In this document: one piece after another, positions 1 through 8,607 of the stretch | Layout of the letters: each line of letters opens with the position of its first letter | Numbering within the stretch: position 1 is the stretch's first letter | Assembly: GCF_000718305.1 (NCBI RefSeq) | Contig: NZ_JOFQ01000007.1 | Coordinates: 124,001-188,000, forward strand | Direction: 5' to 3' | DNA length: 64,000 nucleotides | DNA from: Streptomyces niger | GTDB lineage: Bacteria; Actinomycetota; Actinomycetes; Streptomycetales; Streptomycetaceae | Made by a program: the position numbers and the translations under genes | The notes under the pieces: model-generated | The model's database searches: none | Seen by the model: only the letters and a program-made list of their open reading frames with translations | What the model was told of the DNA's origin: nothing

Positions 1-1
1 G

Positions 2-1522
2 CTGCTGGGCGACACGGTCCACGACACCGTCGCGTACGGGGTGTACGAGCCGGGGCCGGGCGACGTGGAGGCGGCGGCGCACGCGGCGGGCGCGGCGTCC
101 TTCATCCGGCGGCTGCCCGAGGGGTACGCCACGCCCTGCGCCGACGTGCCGCTGTCGGGCGGGGAGATCCAGCGGCTGGGGCTGGCCCGCGCGTTCGCGC
201 ACGCCGAGCGGCTGCTGATCCTCGACGACGCGACGTCCAGCCTCGACACGGTCACCGAACTGCGCGTCGGCCGTGCGCTGCTGCGGGACGTACGGGCCGG
301 CACCCGGCTGATCATCGCGCACCGGGCCGCCACCGCCGCCCGCGCGGACCTGGTCGCCTGGCTCGACGCGGGCTTCATCCGGGCGCTGGCGCCGCACGCG
401 ACGCTCTGGGAGGACCCGCGCTACCGGGCCCTGTTCGGGCAGGACGAGCCGGCGCCGCCGGCGGAGGAGAGCGGGCAGCCGCCCCACCGGTGGCAGGTAC
501 CGGTCGCGGCGGAGGACGGGACGGCGGAGCAGGACCGGACGACGGCCAGGCTCCCGGTGCGCAGGCGCCCGGCGGACGGCCCGGCGGTGGAAAAGCCGCC
601 GGCCGGCGGTCCCGGCCCCCGCCCGCGCCGGGCCATCGGCCACGGCGCGGCCACCGCCCAGCGGGAGGGGGCAGGAGCCGGCGCGCCGAACGGCGGCCCC
701 GCGGACGCCGGGCCCGCGAACAACGGCCGGTCGGACGCGGGCGGTTCGGATGCGGGCGGTTCGGATGCGGGCCGACCGGGGCGCGGGGCCTCGCGCGGCG
801 GCTCGTCGGGCCGGGACTTCCCGGGGCGGGGGGCCCGGCGGATCGGGGGGCCCGCCGGTGCGCGGCCGGCCGATGCACGAGGGGAGGGGCTGACGCCCGT
901 GGAGGCGCAGTGGTCGCCCTCGTCGCCCGGCGCCGCGGACGTGCCGGACATCCCGAACGTGCCGGACATCCCGAACGTGCCGAGCTGGGCCCACGGCCGG
1001 CGGGCCCCGGGCGGCGAGGCGCAGGCACCCGAGGGGAGGCCGGCGTCGGAGGGGAGGCCGGTACCCGGCGGGTGGCCGGTGCCGGAGGGCATCCCGATAC
1101 CGGAGGGCATGCCCGTCACGCAGCGCCGGCGCCGTGCCCTGGCGGACCTGCTCTCCCAGACCGGGCCTCAGCCGCCGGCACCGGCCCCACGGGTCGCACG
1201 CCCCGGACACCGCCCCTTGGGCCACGGACACCGGCCTGCGGGGGAGAGCCCGACCCCGACGCCGACCCCGAATCCGACTCCGCCCTCGGCCCCGGCCCCG
1301 CCCCCGACTCCGCCCTCGGCCCCGGCCCCGGGGCCGGACGTCTCGACCGCCGGTCCGAAGGGGCAGTCCGGCTCGGCGACTTCGTCCGGCCCGGCGGCAC
1401 CGGGGCCGGAAGGGGGCGCCCCGGCGCCTTCCGGGCGGCCGGTGGCCGGGCCTGAGATGACCGCCGCCCGGGTCGTGGCGCTCGGCGAGCGGTGGGCCGT
1501 GCAGCGGCGGGGGAACCAGTGA
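2..1522 (+). CDS. ABC exporter ATPase, 3' part (amf/ram-type), with long disordered tail
   Basis: The reading frame is open from the left edge, so the start, membrane domain and Walker A lie outside the window. The visible part opens with the Q-loop to signature region (GDTVHDTVAYG), then the ABC signature LSGGEIQRLGLAR, Walker B LLILDDATSSLD and H-loop IIAHR, which complete a nucleotide-binding domain by about visible residue 140. The remaining ~350 residues are Pro/Gly/Ala-rich, with short repeats such as SDAGG and PEGMPV, and look disordered. The stop overlaps the next gene as GTGA, so both are probably co-translated as a heterodimeric exporter. With the AmfR-type regulator downstream, I infer a homologue of the RamA/RamB (AmfA/AmfB) SapB-type lanthipeptide exporter. 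The precursor and synthetase genes would lie to the left and are not seen. Confidence 0.85.
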   Translation: MLGDTVHDTVAYGVYEPGPGDVEAAAHAAGAASFIRRLPEGYATPCADVPLSGGEIQRLGLARAFAHAERLLILDDATSSLDTVTELRVGRALLRDVRAGTRLIIAHRAATAARADLVAWLDAGFIRALAPHATLWEDPRYRALFGQDEPAPPAEESGQPPHRWQVPVAAEDGTAEQDRTTARLPVRRRPADGPAVEKPPAGGPGPRPRRAIGHGAATAQREGAGAGAPNGGPADAGPANNGRSDAGGSDAGGSDAGRPGRGASRGGSSGRDFPGRGARRIGGPAGARPADARGEGLTPVEAQWSPSSPGAADVPDIPNVPDIPNVPSWAHGRRAPGGEAQAPEGRPASEGRPVPGGWPVPEGIPIPEGMPVTQRRRRALADLLSQTGPQPPAPAPRVARPGHRPLGHGHRPAGESPTPTPTPNPTPPSAPAPPPTPPSAPAPGPDVSTAGPKGQSGSATSSGPAAPGPEGGAPAPSGRPVAGPEMTAARVVALGERWAVQRRGNQ

Positions 1523-4257
1523 GCGCGGACGGTGCGCGGGTCGCCGGTGAGGAGCGGTCCGCAGTGGGTTCCGCGGCGGACTCCGCGGCGGAATCCGCGG
1601 CGGAATCCGCGGTGGAAGAGATACGGACGGCAGTGACCGGTGGGAGAACGGCAGTGACCGGTACGAACGGGAGCGACAGCGGAGTGCGCGGCGAAGCGAG
1701 AAGAACGGACGGCGAGGAGCGGTTGCGGGACGGGGCGCGGCGGTTCCTGGGCCGGCGGCGGGCCGTCGTGGCGCGGCTGGCCGCCTGGTCCGTCGCCGAG
1801 GCGGCCCAGACGTTCCTGCTCGGCTTCGCACTGGCCAGGGCCGTCGACGACGGCTTCCTCGCCGGCCGATCGACCGTCGGGCTCGGCTGGCTGGCCGCCG
1901 CCGCGCTGGCCGTCGCGGTCGGCGCGTACGGTACGGGCCGGGTCTACCGTTCCGTCGCCGACCTCGTCGAACCGCTCCGCGACGAGCTGCTCCGACGGGT
2001 CGTCACCCGTGCGCTGCGGGAGGCCGACCACGGTGCGGTGTCCCGCGCCGCGCATCAGGTGGAGATCGCGCGCGACACCTTCGGCGGATTGGTCATGGTG
2101 GTCCGGGGCTTCGTCTTCACCGCCGCCGGCGCGCTGATCGGCCTGCTGTCGCTCGCCCCGGTACTGCTGCTCGTCGTCCTGCCGCCCCTCGTGCTCGGCC
2201 TGGGGCTCCACGCGTTGACGCTGCGTCCGGTGACGCGCGGCCAGGAGACGTACCTGGCGGCCGACGAGGCGATCGTCCACTCGGTGGGCGTAGCGGTCGG
2301 CGGCCTGCGCGACGTGACGGCGGGCGGTGCCGAGGAGCGGGTGGCGCGCGAGGTGGGGGAGCGGTTCGACGCCGAGTGGCGGGCGTCCCGCACCCTCGCC
2401 CGCTGGCACGTCTGCCGGCACCTCGCGCTCGGCGTGGGCGGGCGGCTGCCGGTGGTCCTGCTGCTGGTCACCGCGCCCTGGCTGCTGGGCAACGGGGCGA
2501 CTCCCGGTGCGCTGGTCGGCGCGCTGGCGTACCTCACGCAGTCGCTGCTGCCCGCGTTGCACGCGCTGCTGCAGGGGCTGGGTACGTCCGGTACGCGGCT
2601 GGCCGTCGTCCTGCGCCGGCTGACCGGGGCCGGCCGGAGCGTGGCGGTGCCCGACCCCGCCGCCCCGGCCACCTCGGGGCAGCCGGCGGCCGGAGCGGCC
2701 GGGGTGATGGAGATGACGGAGGCGACGGCGGCGCCGGAGGCGGCCGATGCGCTTCCGGCCCCGCGGCCACCCGGCCCCGTCGGCCCCGGCCTCCCCGTCG
2801 TCGCGCGGCCCGCGCTGCCGAGCGGTACCGGTGCGCAGAGCTGGTTCGCGCTCCCGCCCGTACCCGAACTCCCCGCCCTCCCCCCGGTCCCGGGCGCGGG
2901 GGCCCAGGGCGTCCCGGCTCCGGGCGCTACGGCCTCGGGCTTCCCGGCCCCAGGGGCTCCAGCCCGGCCGCCCGTACCGCCGATGGCCGTACCCCCGGCG
3001 ACCCCGCAGCCGCCGGCCGGCCCGGCGCCGGCGGCCCGCCCGTCCGCCGCCCCGCCCGCGACCGCTCAGCCGCTGGTCGGTTCCCCGCCGACCTCTCAGC
3101 TGCCGCCCGGCCTGGCGCCGATACCCCGCCCGCTGTCGAATCCGACGCCGCCCGCGCAACCTGCGGCCACCCGGCCGGCCGAGTCCTCGGTCGCCCCCGC
3201 GACCCGTGGTGGCGCGCGGCACGCCAAGCGGCCGCGGCACGCGCTGCCCGCCAAGCGACGGATGCTCCCCGGCGGGATCCCGGTACCGGGCCGCACGGCC
3301 GGCAACCGCACGACCCGTGCGGCGACCGAGCTCTCCGGGAGCGGGGCGCCCGCGCTGCCCGGTGGCGGGACGACCCGACACGCGCGGGGCGAGGCAACCG
3401 GGTACCTCGGATCCGAGGTACCCGGGTACGCCGCGTACTCCGCTCCTGAGGAGTCCGCCGCCCAGCACTCCCGGGCCGCGACCGATACCCCCGTCCCCCT
3501 CCCCGCCTGGGCGACGCCGCCCGCCGCCAGTGGGCTGGCGGTGGAGGCGCGGGGGGTGTCCTTCGCTTACGGGGAGCATGCGACGCCCGTGGTGCAGGGG
3601 TTGGAGCTGACCCTGCCGGTCGGCGGGCACCTGGCCGTCGTCGGGCCGAGCGGGATCGGCAAGTCGACCCTCGCGGCGCTGCTCGCGGGGGTGCTGGTCC
3701 CCGATCGGGGAGAGATCCGGCTGGGCGGGAACGGCGCGGGGTCCAGGCGCGTTCTCGTACCGCAGCAGGCCTACGTGTTCTCCGGGACGCTCCGGGAGAA
3801 CCTGCTGTACCTCTGCCCGCGCCCCGAGTCGGTGCCGGACGCCGCCCTGCGGGCCTCGGCCGTGGCGGTGGGCGCCGCCGAACTGGTACAGCGGCTCGGC
3901 GGGTTCGGCGCGCGGGTCACGCCCGGCACGCTCTCCGCGGGGGAGCGCCAGCTGATCGCGCTCGCCCGTGCGCATCTCGCGCCCGCCCCGCTCGCCCTCC
4001 TCGACGAGGCCGGCTGCCATCTGGACGCCGCGACGGAGGCCCGTGCGGAACGGGCCTTCGCCGCCCGGCCGGGCGGCTCGCTGATCGTCGTCGCGCACCG
4101 CATCAGCTCGGCGCTCCGCGCGGACCGCGTGCTGGTGATGGACGGTACGTACGCGCTGTGCGGGCGCCACCGCGATCTGCTGCGGCGCTCCGCGCTCTAC
4201 CGCGACCTCGTGGGGGAGTGGGCGGACGGCGGTGCGCGGCCGGCGCTCGCGCGCTGA
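1519..4257 (+). CDS. ABC exporter, fused membrane and ATPase domains, amf/ram-type
   Basis: This 912-residue half-transporter starts at a GTG overlapping the previous stop, preceded by GGGGGAA. A charged, Ala-rich stretch of about 75 residues leads into an ABC membrane domain (roughly 80-375). A Pro/Ala-rich linker of about 290 residues follows, then the ATPase domain (about 673-905) with Walker A GPSGIGKST, Q-loop PQQAYVFSG, signature LSAGERQ, Walker B LALLDEAG and H-loop VAHR. Typical half-transporters of this class are near 600 residues, so the linker and N-terminal extension account for the extra length. It probably pairs with the upstream ATPase to export a peptide, by analogy with the SapB exporter pair. 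Peptide export is inferred from context, not shown by the sequence. Confidence 0.88.
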   Translation: MSADGARVAGEERSAVGSAADSAAESAAESAVEEIRTAVTGGRTAVTGTNGSDSGVRGEARRTDGEERLRDGARRFLGRRRAVVARLAAWSVAEAAQTFLLGFALARAVDDGFLAGRSTVGLGWLAAAALAVAVGAYGTGRVYRSVADLVEPLRDELLRRVVTRALREADHGAVSRAAHQVEIARDTFGGLVMVVRGFVFTAAGALIGLLSLAPVLLLVVLPPLVLGLGLHALTLRPVTRGQETYLAADEAIVHSVGVAVGGLRDVTAGGAEERVAREVGERFDAEWRASRTLARWHVCRHLALGVGGRLPVVLLLVTAPWLLGNGATPGALVGALAYLTQSLLPALHALLQGLGTSGTRLAVVLRRLTGAGRSVAVPDPAAPATSGQPAAGAAGVMEMTEATAAPEAADALPAPRPPGPVGPGLPVVARPALPSGTGAQSWFALPPVPELPALPPVPGAGAQGVPAPGATASGFPAPGAPARPPVPPMAVPPATPQPPAGPAPAARPSAAPPATAQPLVGSPPTSQLPPGLAPIPRPLSNPTPPAQPAATRPAESSVAPATRGGARHAKRPRHALPAKRRMLPGGIPVPGRTAGNRTTRAATELSGSGAPALPGGGTTRHARGEATGYLGSEVPGYAAYSAPEESAAQHSRAATDTPVPLPAWATPPAASGLAVEARGVSFAYGEHATPVVQGLELTLPVGGHLAVVGPSGIGKSTLAALLAGVLVPDRGEIRLGGNGAGSRRVLVPQQAYVFSGTLRENLLYLCPRPESVPDAALRASAVAVGAAELVQRLGGFGARVTPGTLSAGERQLIALARAHLAPAPLALLDEAGCHLDAATEARAERAFAARPGGSLIVVAHRISSALRADRVLVMDGTYALCGRHRDLLRRSALYRDLVGEWADGGARPALAR

Positions 4258-4270
4258 CCGGACCGGGCCC

Positions 4271-4301
4271 GGGCCGCGCCCCCCTGCGTGGGGCGCGGCC
4301 C
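4271..4301. terminator. Hairpin between convergent genes
   Basis: A perfect 12-bp stem (GGGCCGCGCCCC at 4271-4282 with its complement at 4290-4301) and a 7-nt loop separate the plus-strand exporter operon from the minus-strand response regulator. It is placed to terminate both transcripts. There is no T-tract, as is common for Streptomyces hairpins. Confidence 0.7.
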
Positions 4302-4323
4302 GAGCCGTTGCCCGGTGCTCCGG

Positions 4324-5295
4324 TCACAGCCAGCCCTCCCCCTGGGAGATGCGGATGGCGTCGATCCTGTTGCGGGCGCCGGTCTTGCGGGTGATCGCGG
4401 ACATGTAGTTGCGCACCGTGCCGTTGGACAGGTGCAGCGTGCCGGCGATCTCGGCGACCGAGGCCCCCTCCGCCGCGAGCGAGAGCACGCTCAGTTCCCG
4501 CTCGGTGAGCGGCATCTCGGCGGCCTGCAGGAAGCCGAAGCCGAGCGAGCCGTCGATGAAGCGCCGGCCCGCCGCGACCTGCCGGATTCCGGCGGTGAGC
4601 TGCCGGGGCGAGCCCTCCTTGTCGACGAAGCCGAGCGCGTCGGCCTCGAACGCCCGGCGCAGCGGCCCCGGCCGGCCGGCGGAGCCCAGTACCAGCAGCG
4701 CGGGCCCCCGGCGCGGTGCGGCCGCCGCCTCCCGAGCCCCGCCCGGCGCGCACTCGGCACCGCAGGGCGCGGTGTCGGCCGCCCCGTGCGCCGGGTGTTC
4801 GCGGCATCTGGTGGCCTGCTGCGGGATGTGCGCGATGGGGCCGCGGCCGGGCACGCCGTGCCCCGGGAGGGGGTGGTCGCCGTACGCGTCCGGCACCACC
4901 TGCGTGGTGCCGGCCGGGGCGCCCCTCCCGTTCGCCCCTCTGCCGTTCACCGCGCCGTGCGCGCCGGCCGTGGTTCTCGCCGCCCGGCCGTTCCGGTGCG
5001 GCTCGACGGTTCGATACGCACCGTCACCCCAACCGGAGTCCTCCCTCGAATATTTACCTTCGGCATGTGCCGTTGGCGCGCCCCCACTGTCCGATAGCTT
5101 TCGCAACGCATTCAGTCCGATCGGCACGGCGGAGTCCACATCGACCACGCAGACGTCCGGCTGCAACGCGCGCACCCGGCTCACCGCGCCATCCGGCGTG
5201 GACACCGCCACCTCTATGTCGTTTTCCCTGCTGAGCACCTCGGCCAACGCCCATCGAAACAGGCAGACGTCGTGCACCAGCAGCACCCGGATCAC
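4324..5295 (-). CDS. amfR: AmfR/RamR-type orphan response regulator
   Basis: A NarL/LuxR-type response regulator of 323 residues, starting at GTG with GGAGGGGG 7 nt upstream. The receiver begins IRVLLVHDVC, with a possible phospho-acceptor aspartate in VVDVDS. The C-terminal helix-turn-helix contains LTERELSVLSLAAEG, HLSNGTVRNYM and ITRKTGARNR. The recognition helix and the ending RISQGEGWL resemble, from memory, the AmfR/RamR activators of the SapB-type operon, and convergent placement next to the exporter pair fits that locus. Ordinary members are near 200 residues. Here about 95 low-complexity, Gly/Ala/His-rich residues (roughly 72-165) interrupt the receiver, so phosphorylation control is doubtful. 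Confidence 0.78.
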   Translation of the reverse strand: MIRVLLVHDVCLFRWALAEVLSRENDIEVAVSTPDGAVSRVRALQPDVCVVDVDSAVPIGLNALRKLSDSGGAPTAHAEGKYSREDSGWGDGAYRTVEPHRNGRAARTTAGAHGAVNGRGANGRGAPAGTTQVVPDAYGDHPLPGHGVPGRGPIAHIPQQATRCREHPAHGAADTAPCGAECAPGGAREAAAAPRRGPALLVLGSAGRPGPLRRAFEADALGFVDKEGSPRQLTAGIRQVAAGRRFIDGSLGFGFLQAAEMPLTERELSVLSLAAEGASVAEIAGTLHLSNGTVRNYMSAITRKTGARNRIDAIRISQGEGWL

Positions 5296-5418
5296 TTCAG
5301 TCCCCCTCCAGACCCCCGTGTACCGGCATATTTGTCAACCACCCCGAATTCATACCTGTAATGCGCGCTTCGTGGGGCCGCAGATCAGGCCAAGAGGGGG
5401 CAAGGGGGCGCACGGGTG

Positions 5419-5447
5419 CACGGCAGGATGCATGTATGCACGCCGTG
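5419..5447. promoter_or_regulatory. Imperfect dyad upstream of the amfR-type gene
   Basis: CACGGC (5419-5424) pairs with GCCGTG (5442-5447). Inside lies a second symmetric element, TGCA-TGTA-TGCA (5429-5440). It sits between the end of the kstR-like gene and the start of the amfR-type gene, both on the minus strand. It could be a regulator site for amfR or a weak terminator for the upstream gene; I cannot tell which. Confidence 0.35.
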
Positions 5448-5496
5448 AGGGGGTGCGGTCGGCCGCGGGAGAAGGGAACTGCCGGTACGAAAGAGG

Positions 5497-6120
5497 TTAT
5501 TCCGGGCGCTGGGGCGACGTCAGCTCGATGAGTCGGCACACCGTCTCGATGTCGATCTTCACTTGCGCAATCGAAGCCCGCCCCGACAGCCAGGTGATCA
5601 ACGCGGAGTGCCACGTGTGCTCGATCACTCGCACGGCCGAGAGCTGCTCGGGCGTGGCGGCCGAATCCAGCCCCATGGCGTCCAGGATGATCGCCGTCGT
5701 CAGCCGGGAGACGGTGTCCACCTCGGGGCTCACCGACCGGTCGGCGAAGGTGAGTGCGCGCACCATGGCGTCCGCGAGGTGCGGCTCGCGCTGCATCGCA
5801 CGGAAGGCCCGCATCAGCGTCTGGGCCACCCTCGCCCCGGGATCACTCTCCGTCGGCGGGCGTTTGCGCAACGTCGCGTGCATGTGCTGCAGCTGGTCCT
5901 GCATGGTCGCCACCAGCAGATGGATCTTGGAGGGGAAGTAGCGGTACAGCGTCCCCAGGGCGACGTTCGACAGCTCCGCGACCTCGCGCATCTGCACGGC
6001 GTCGAAGCCGCCGCGCCCGGCAAGCTGCGCGCTGGCGTGCAGGATGCGGCGGCGGCGCGCTTCCTGGCGCTCGGTCAGCGCGTGACTGGCGGGAAGCGCC
6101 GGCCGGTGTTCGGAAGTCAT
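5497..6120 (-). CDS. kstR: KstR-type TetR repressor
   Basis: A TetR-family repressor of about 207 residues. The N-terminal helix-turn-helix (residues ~20-64) reads VQMREVAELSNVALGTLYRYFPSK, and the ligand domain contains AFRAMQREPHLADAMVRALTFAD and SALITWLSGRAS. Both segments closely match what I recall of mycobacterial KstR, the repressor of cholesterol catabolism, whose effectors are steroid acyl-CoA intermediates. Three sites fitting the KstR consensus occur in this window, one of them just upstream between this gene and the divergent glycosyltransferase. I chose ATG 6120 (GGAATGGGA upstream); ATG 6129 is possible. It probably controls the three operator-bearing operons and may autoregulate. 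Confidence 0.82.
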   Translation of the reverse strand: MTSEHRPALPASHALTERQEARRRRILHASAQLAGRGGFDAVQMREVAELSNVALGTLYRYFPSKIHLLVATMQDQLQHMHATLRKRPPTESDPGARVAQTLMRAFRAMQREPHLADAMVRALTFADRSVSPEVDTVSRLTTAIILDAMGLDSAATPEQLSAVRVIEHTWHSALITWLSGRASIAQVKIDIETVCRLIELTSPQRPE

Positions 6121-6289
6121 GTGTCCCATTCCGTGGCGGTCCGTCCGTGCTGCGGGGTACGTCGAGCTGCTGATCGGGTCAGCATGGCAGGGGGTGGGTC
6201 GTGGTGCGAATCACCTGGTGCGGCTCTTTTCGTCGGTGCCCCGCCCGGTAGATTCGAGCTGTGTGAACTCGTCGGTAACCGATCCGTTC

Positions 6290-6303
6290 TGTAACTTGTT
6301 CTA
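6290..6303 (+). promoter_or_regulatory. KstR box 1 with overlapping -10
   Basis: TGTAACTTGTTCTA fits TnnAACnnGTTnnA at every defined position. A -10-like TAGATT (6302-6307) overlaps its right edge, so a bound repressor would block polymerase. It lies in the divergent region between the kstR-type gene and the glycosyltransferase operon. Confidence 0.75.
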
Positions 6304-6357
6304 GATTAGCGCCAGCGGTTACGCTCCGGCGAAAGTCCAGTGAGAGAGGGGCCGAGA

Positions 6358-7743
6358 GTGTCCGCTGAGGCCGTCCAGGCAGCCGCCGCTCGCCCCGCCG
6401 AGGCCACCGGCGACCGCCCCCTTCGGATCGCCCTGCTCACCTACAAAGGGAATCCGTTCTGCGGCGGCCAGGGCGTCTACGTACGCCACCTCTCCCGCGA
6501 ACTGGCCGGGCTCGGCCACTCCGTCGAGGTCATCGGCGCCCAGCCCTACCCCGTCCTCGACGGCGCGGACGCCTCCCGGACGGGGGCCGGGGAAGTGTCG
6601 CTGACCGAGCTGCCCAGCCTGGACCTCTACCGGCAGCCGGACCCCTTCCGCACGCCCGGACGCGACGAGTACCGCGACTGGATCGACGCCCTCGAAGTGG
6701 GCACGATGTGGACCGGCGGCTTCCCCGAGCCGCTCACCTTCTCCCTGCGGGCCCGCCGCCATCTCGCCGCGCGCCGCGGCGACTTCGACGTCGTCCACGA
6801 CAACCAGACGCTCGGCTACGGCCTGCTCGGCGACCTCGGCGCGCCGCTGGTCACCACGATCCACCACCCCATCACCGTCGACCGGCAGCTGGACCTGGCC
6901 GCCGCCGACGGCTGGAAGCGGCGCGCCTCGGTCCGCCGCTGGTACGGCTTCACCCGCATGCAGAAGCGCGTCGCGCGCCGGCTGCCCTCGGTCCTCACCG
7001 TCTCCGGCTCCTCGGCCCAGGAGATCACCGACCACCTGGGCGTCCGTCAGGACCGCATCCACGTCGTGCACATCGGCGCCGACACCGACCTCTTCTCGCC
7101 CGACCCCGCCGTCCCCGAGGTGCCAGGGCGCATCGTCACGACCTCCAGCGCCGACGTGCCGCTCAAGGGCCTGATCCACCTGGTCGAGGCGCTCGCCAAG
7201 GTCCGCACCGAGAACCCCGAGGCGCACCTCGTCGTGGTCGGCAAGCGCGCCGACGACGGCCCTGTCGCCGCCGCCATCGAGCGGTACGGGCTCGGCAGCG
7301 CCATCGAGTTCGTCAAGGGCATCAGCGACGCCGAGCTGGTCGACCTCGTACGCGGCGCCCAGGTCGCCTGCGTGCCCTCCCTCTACGAAGGCTTCTCACT
7401 GCCCGCCGCCGAGGCCATGGCCACCGGCACCCCGCTGCTGGCCACCACCGGCGGCGCGATCCCCGAGGTCGCCGGGCCCGACGGCGAGACCTGCCTCGCC
7501 GTGCCGCCGGGCGACGCGGGCGCGCTGGCCGCCGGCCTGAACCGGCTGCTGGGCGACGCCGACCTGCGCCGCCGGCTCGGTGCCGCGGGGCGCGAGCGGG
7601 TGCTCGCCCGCTTCACCTGGCGGCAGGCGGCCATCGGCACCGCCGAGCGTTACCGCGAGGCCATCGCCCGCCAGGCGGAGCGCCGCCCGCAGACCGCACG
7701 CCCCGCCGCCGTCCCGGCCGCCGAGCCCGCCGCACGCGCCTAG
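6358..7743 (+). CDS. Family 4 (GT-B) glycosyltransferase
   Basis: This 461-residue protein has a GT-B fold of the GT4 type. The N-terminal half starts with RIALLTYKGNPFCGGQG and carries the glycine-rich acceptor loop. The C-terminal half holds the donor-site E-x7-E motif in YEGFSLPAAEAMATG (about residue 345). GTG 6358 is chosen because GAGAGGGG lies 8 nt upstream; an in-frame GTG at 6340 lacks a ribosome site. No signal peptide is seen, so it is probably cytosolic or membrane-associated. It leads a three-gene operon with a methyltransferase and an alpha/alpha-toroid protein, directly behind a KstR box. Sugar donor and acceptor cannot be read from the sequence. Confidence 0.88.
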   Translation: MSAEAVQAAAARPAEATGDRPLRIALLTYKGNPFCGGQGVYVRHLSRELAGLGHSVEVIGAQPYPVLDGADASRTGAGEVSLTELPSLDLYRQPDPFRTPGRDEYRDWIDALEVGTMWTGGFPEPLTFSLRARRHLAARRGDFDVVHDNQTLGYGLLGDLGAPLVTTIHHPITVDRQLDLAAADGWKRRASVRRWYGFTRMQKRVARRLPSVLTVSGSSAQEITDHLGVRQDRIHVVHIGADTDLFSPDPAVPEVPGRIVTTSSADVPLKGLIHLVEALAKVRTENPEAHLVVVGKRADDGPVAAAIERYGLGSAIEFVKGISDAELVDLVRGAQVACVPSLYEGFSLPAAEAMATGTPLLATTGGAIPEVAGPDGETCLAVPPGDAGALAAGLNRLLGDADLRRRLGAAGRERVLARFTWRQAAIGTAERYREAIARQAERRPQTARPAAVPAAEPAARA

Positions 7744-7842
7744 ACCAGCTCCACCCCTGCCCGCCGAGACCGCCGTGACCGCCATACCGTCCCCGCCGTC
7801 CCCGTGCGGCCGGGACACCCCCAGGACGAAAGCTGAGAGGCC

Positions 7843-8607
7843 GTGCTGACCGTCGACTTTTCCCGATTCCCGCTCGCACCGGGCGACCGCGTGCTCGATC
7901 TGGGGTGCGGCGCGGGCCGGCACGCCTTCGAGTGCTACCGGCGCGGCGCGCAGGTCGTCGCCCTGGACCAGAACGCCGAGGAGATCCGCGAGGTCGCCAA
8001 GTGGTTCGCGGCGATGGAGGAGGCCGGCGAGGCCCCGGCCGGCGCCACCGCGACCGCCATGGAGGGCGACGCGCTCGCGCTGCCCTTCCCCGACGACTCC
8101 TTCGACGTCGTGATCATCTCCGAGGTCATGGAGCACATCCCCGACGACAAGGGCGTGCTCGCCGAGATGGTCCGGGTCCTCAAGCCCGGTGGCCGGATCG
8201 CCGTCACCGTCCCGCGCTACGGCCCCGAGAAGGTCTGCTGGGCGCTCAGCGACGCGTACCACGAGGTCGAGGGCGGCCACATCCGCATCTACAAGGCCGA
8301 CGAACTGCTCGGCAAGATGCGCGAGGCGGGCCTGCGCCCGTACGGCAGCCACCACGCGCACGCGCTGCACAGCCCCTACTGGTGGCTGAAGTGCGCGTTC
8401 GGCGTGGACAACGACAAGGCGCTGCCGGTCAAGGCGTACCACAAGCTCCTGGTCTGGGACATCATGAAGAAGCCGCTGGCCACGCGGCTCGCCGAGAACG
8501 CGCTGAACCCGCTCATCGGCAAGAGCTTCGTCGCCTACGCCACCAAGCCGCACGAGCCGAAGGCCGCCGCCGCGCCGCACGACGAGCCCGCGCGAGCCGC
8601 CCTGTGA
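7843..8607 (+). CDS. Class I SAM-dependent methyltransferase
   Basis: A 254-residue UbiE/type-11-like methyltransferase. Motif I is VLDLGCGAGRH (near residue 20), an acidic motif II follows in VVALDQNAEE, and motif IV is FDVVIISEVMEHIPDD. The GTG start has GAGAGG nearby. It follows the glycosyltransferase by 99 nt and its stop overlaps the next gene's GTG. A small-molecule or lipid substrate is likely, but its identity is unknown. Position suggests that it methylates the same product that the glycosyltransferase modifies. Confidence 0.85.
   Translation: MLTVDFSRFPLAPGDRVLDLGCGAGRHAFECYRRGAQVVALDQNAEEIREVAKWFAAMEEAGEAPAGATATAMEGDALALPFPDDSFDVVIISEVMEHIPDDKGVLAEMVRVLKPGGRIAVTVPRYGPEKVCWALSDAYHEVEGGHIRIYKADELLGKMREAGLRPYGSHHAHALHSPYWWLKCAFGVDNDKALPVKAYHKLLVWDIMKKPLATRLAENALNPLIGKSFVAYATKPHEPKAAAAPHDEPARAAL

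Noticed and set aside
1168..4170. A 1000-codon minus-strand reading frame opposite the ABC exporter genes
   Set aside because: It is antisense to two well-supported domains, is Arg/Gly/Pro-rich without motifs, and is explained by the GC bias at third codon positions.
5353..5941. Plus-strand frame running through the amfR upstream region and kstR-type gene
   Set aside because: It is Ser/Arg/Cys-rich, antisense to a clear TetR domain, and has no ribosome site.
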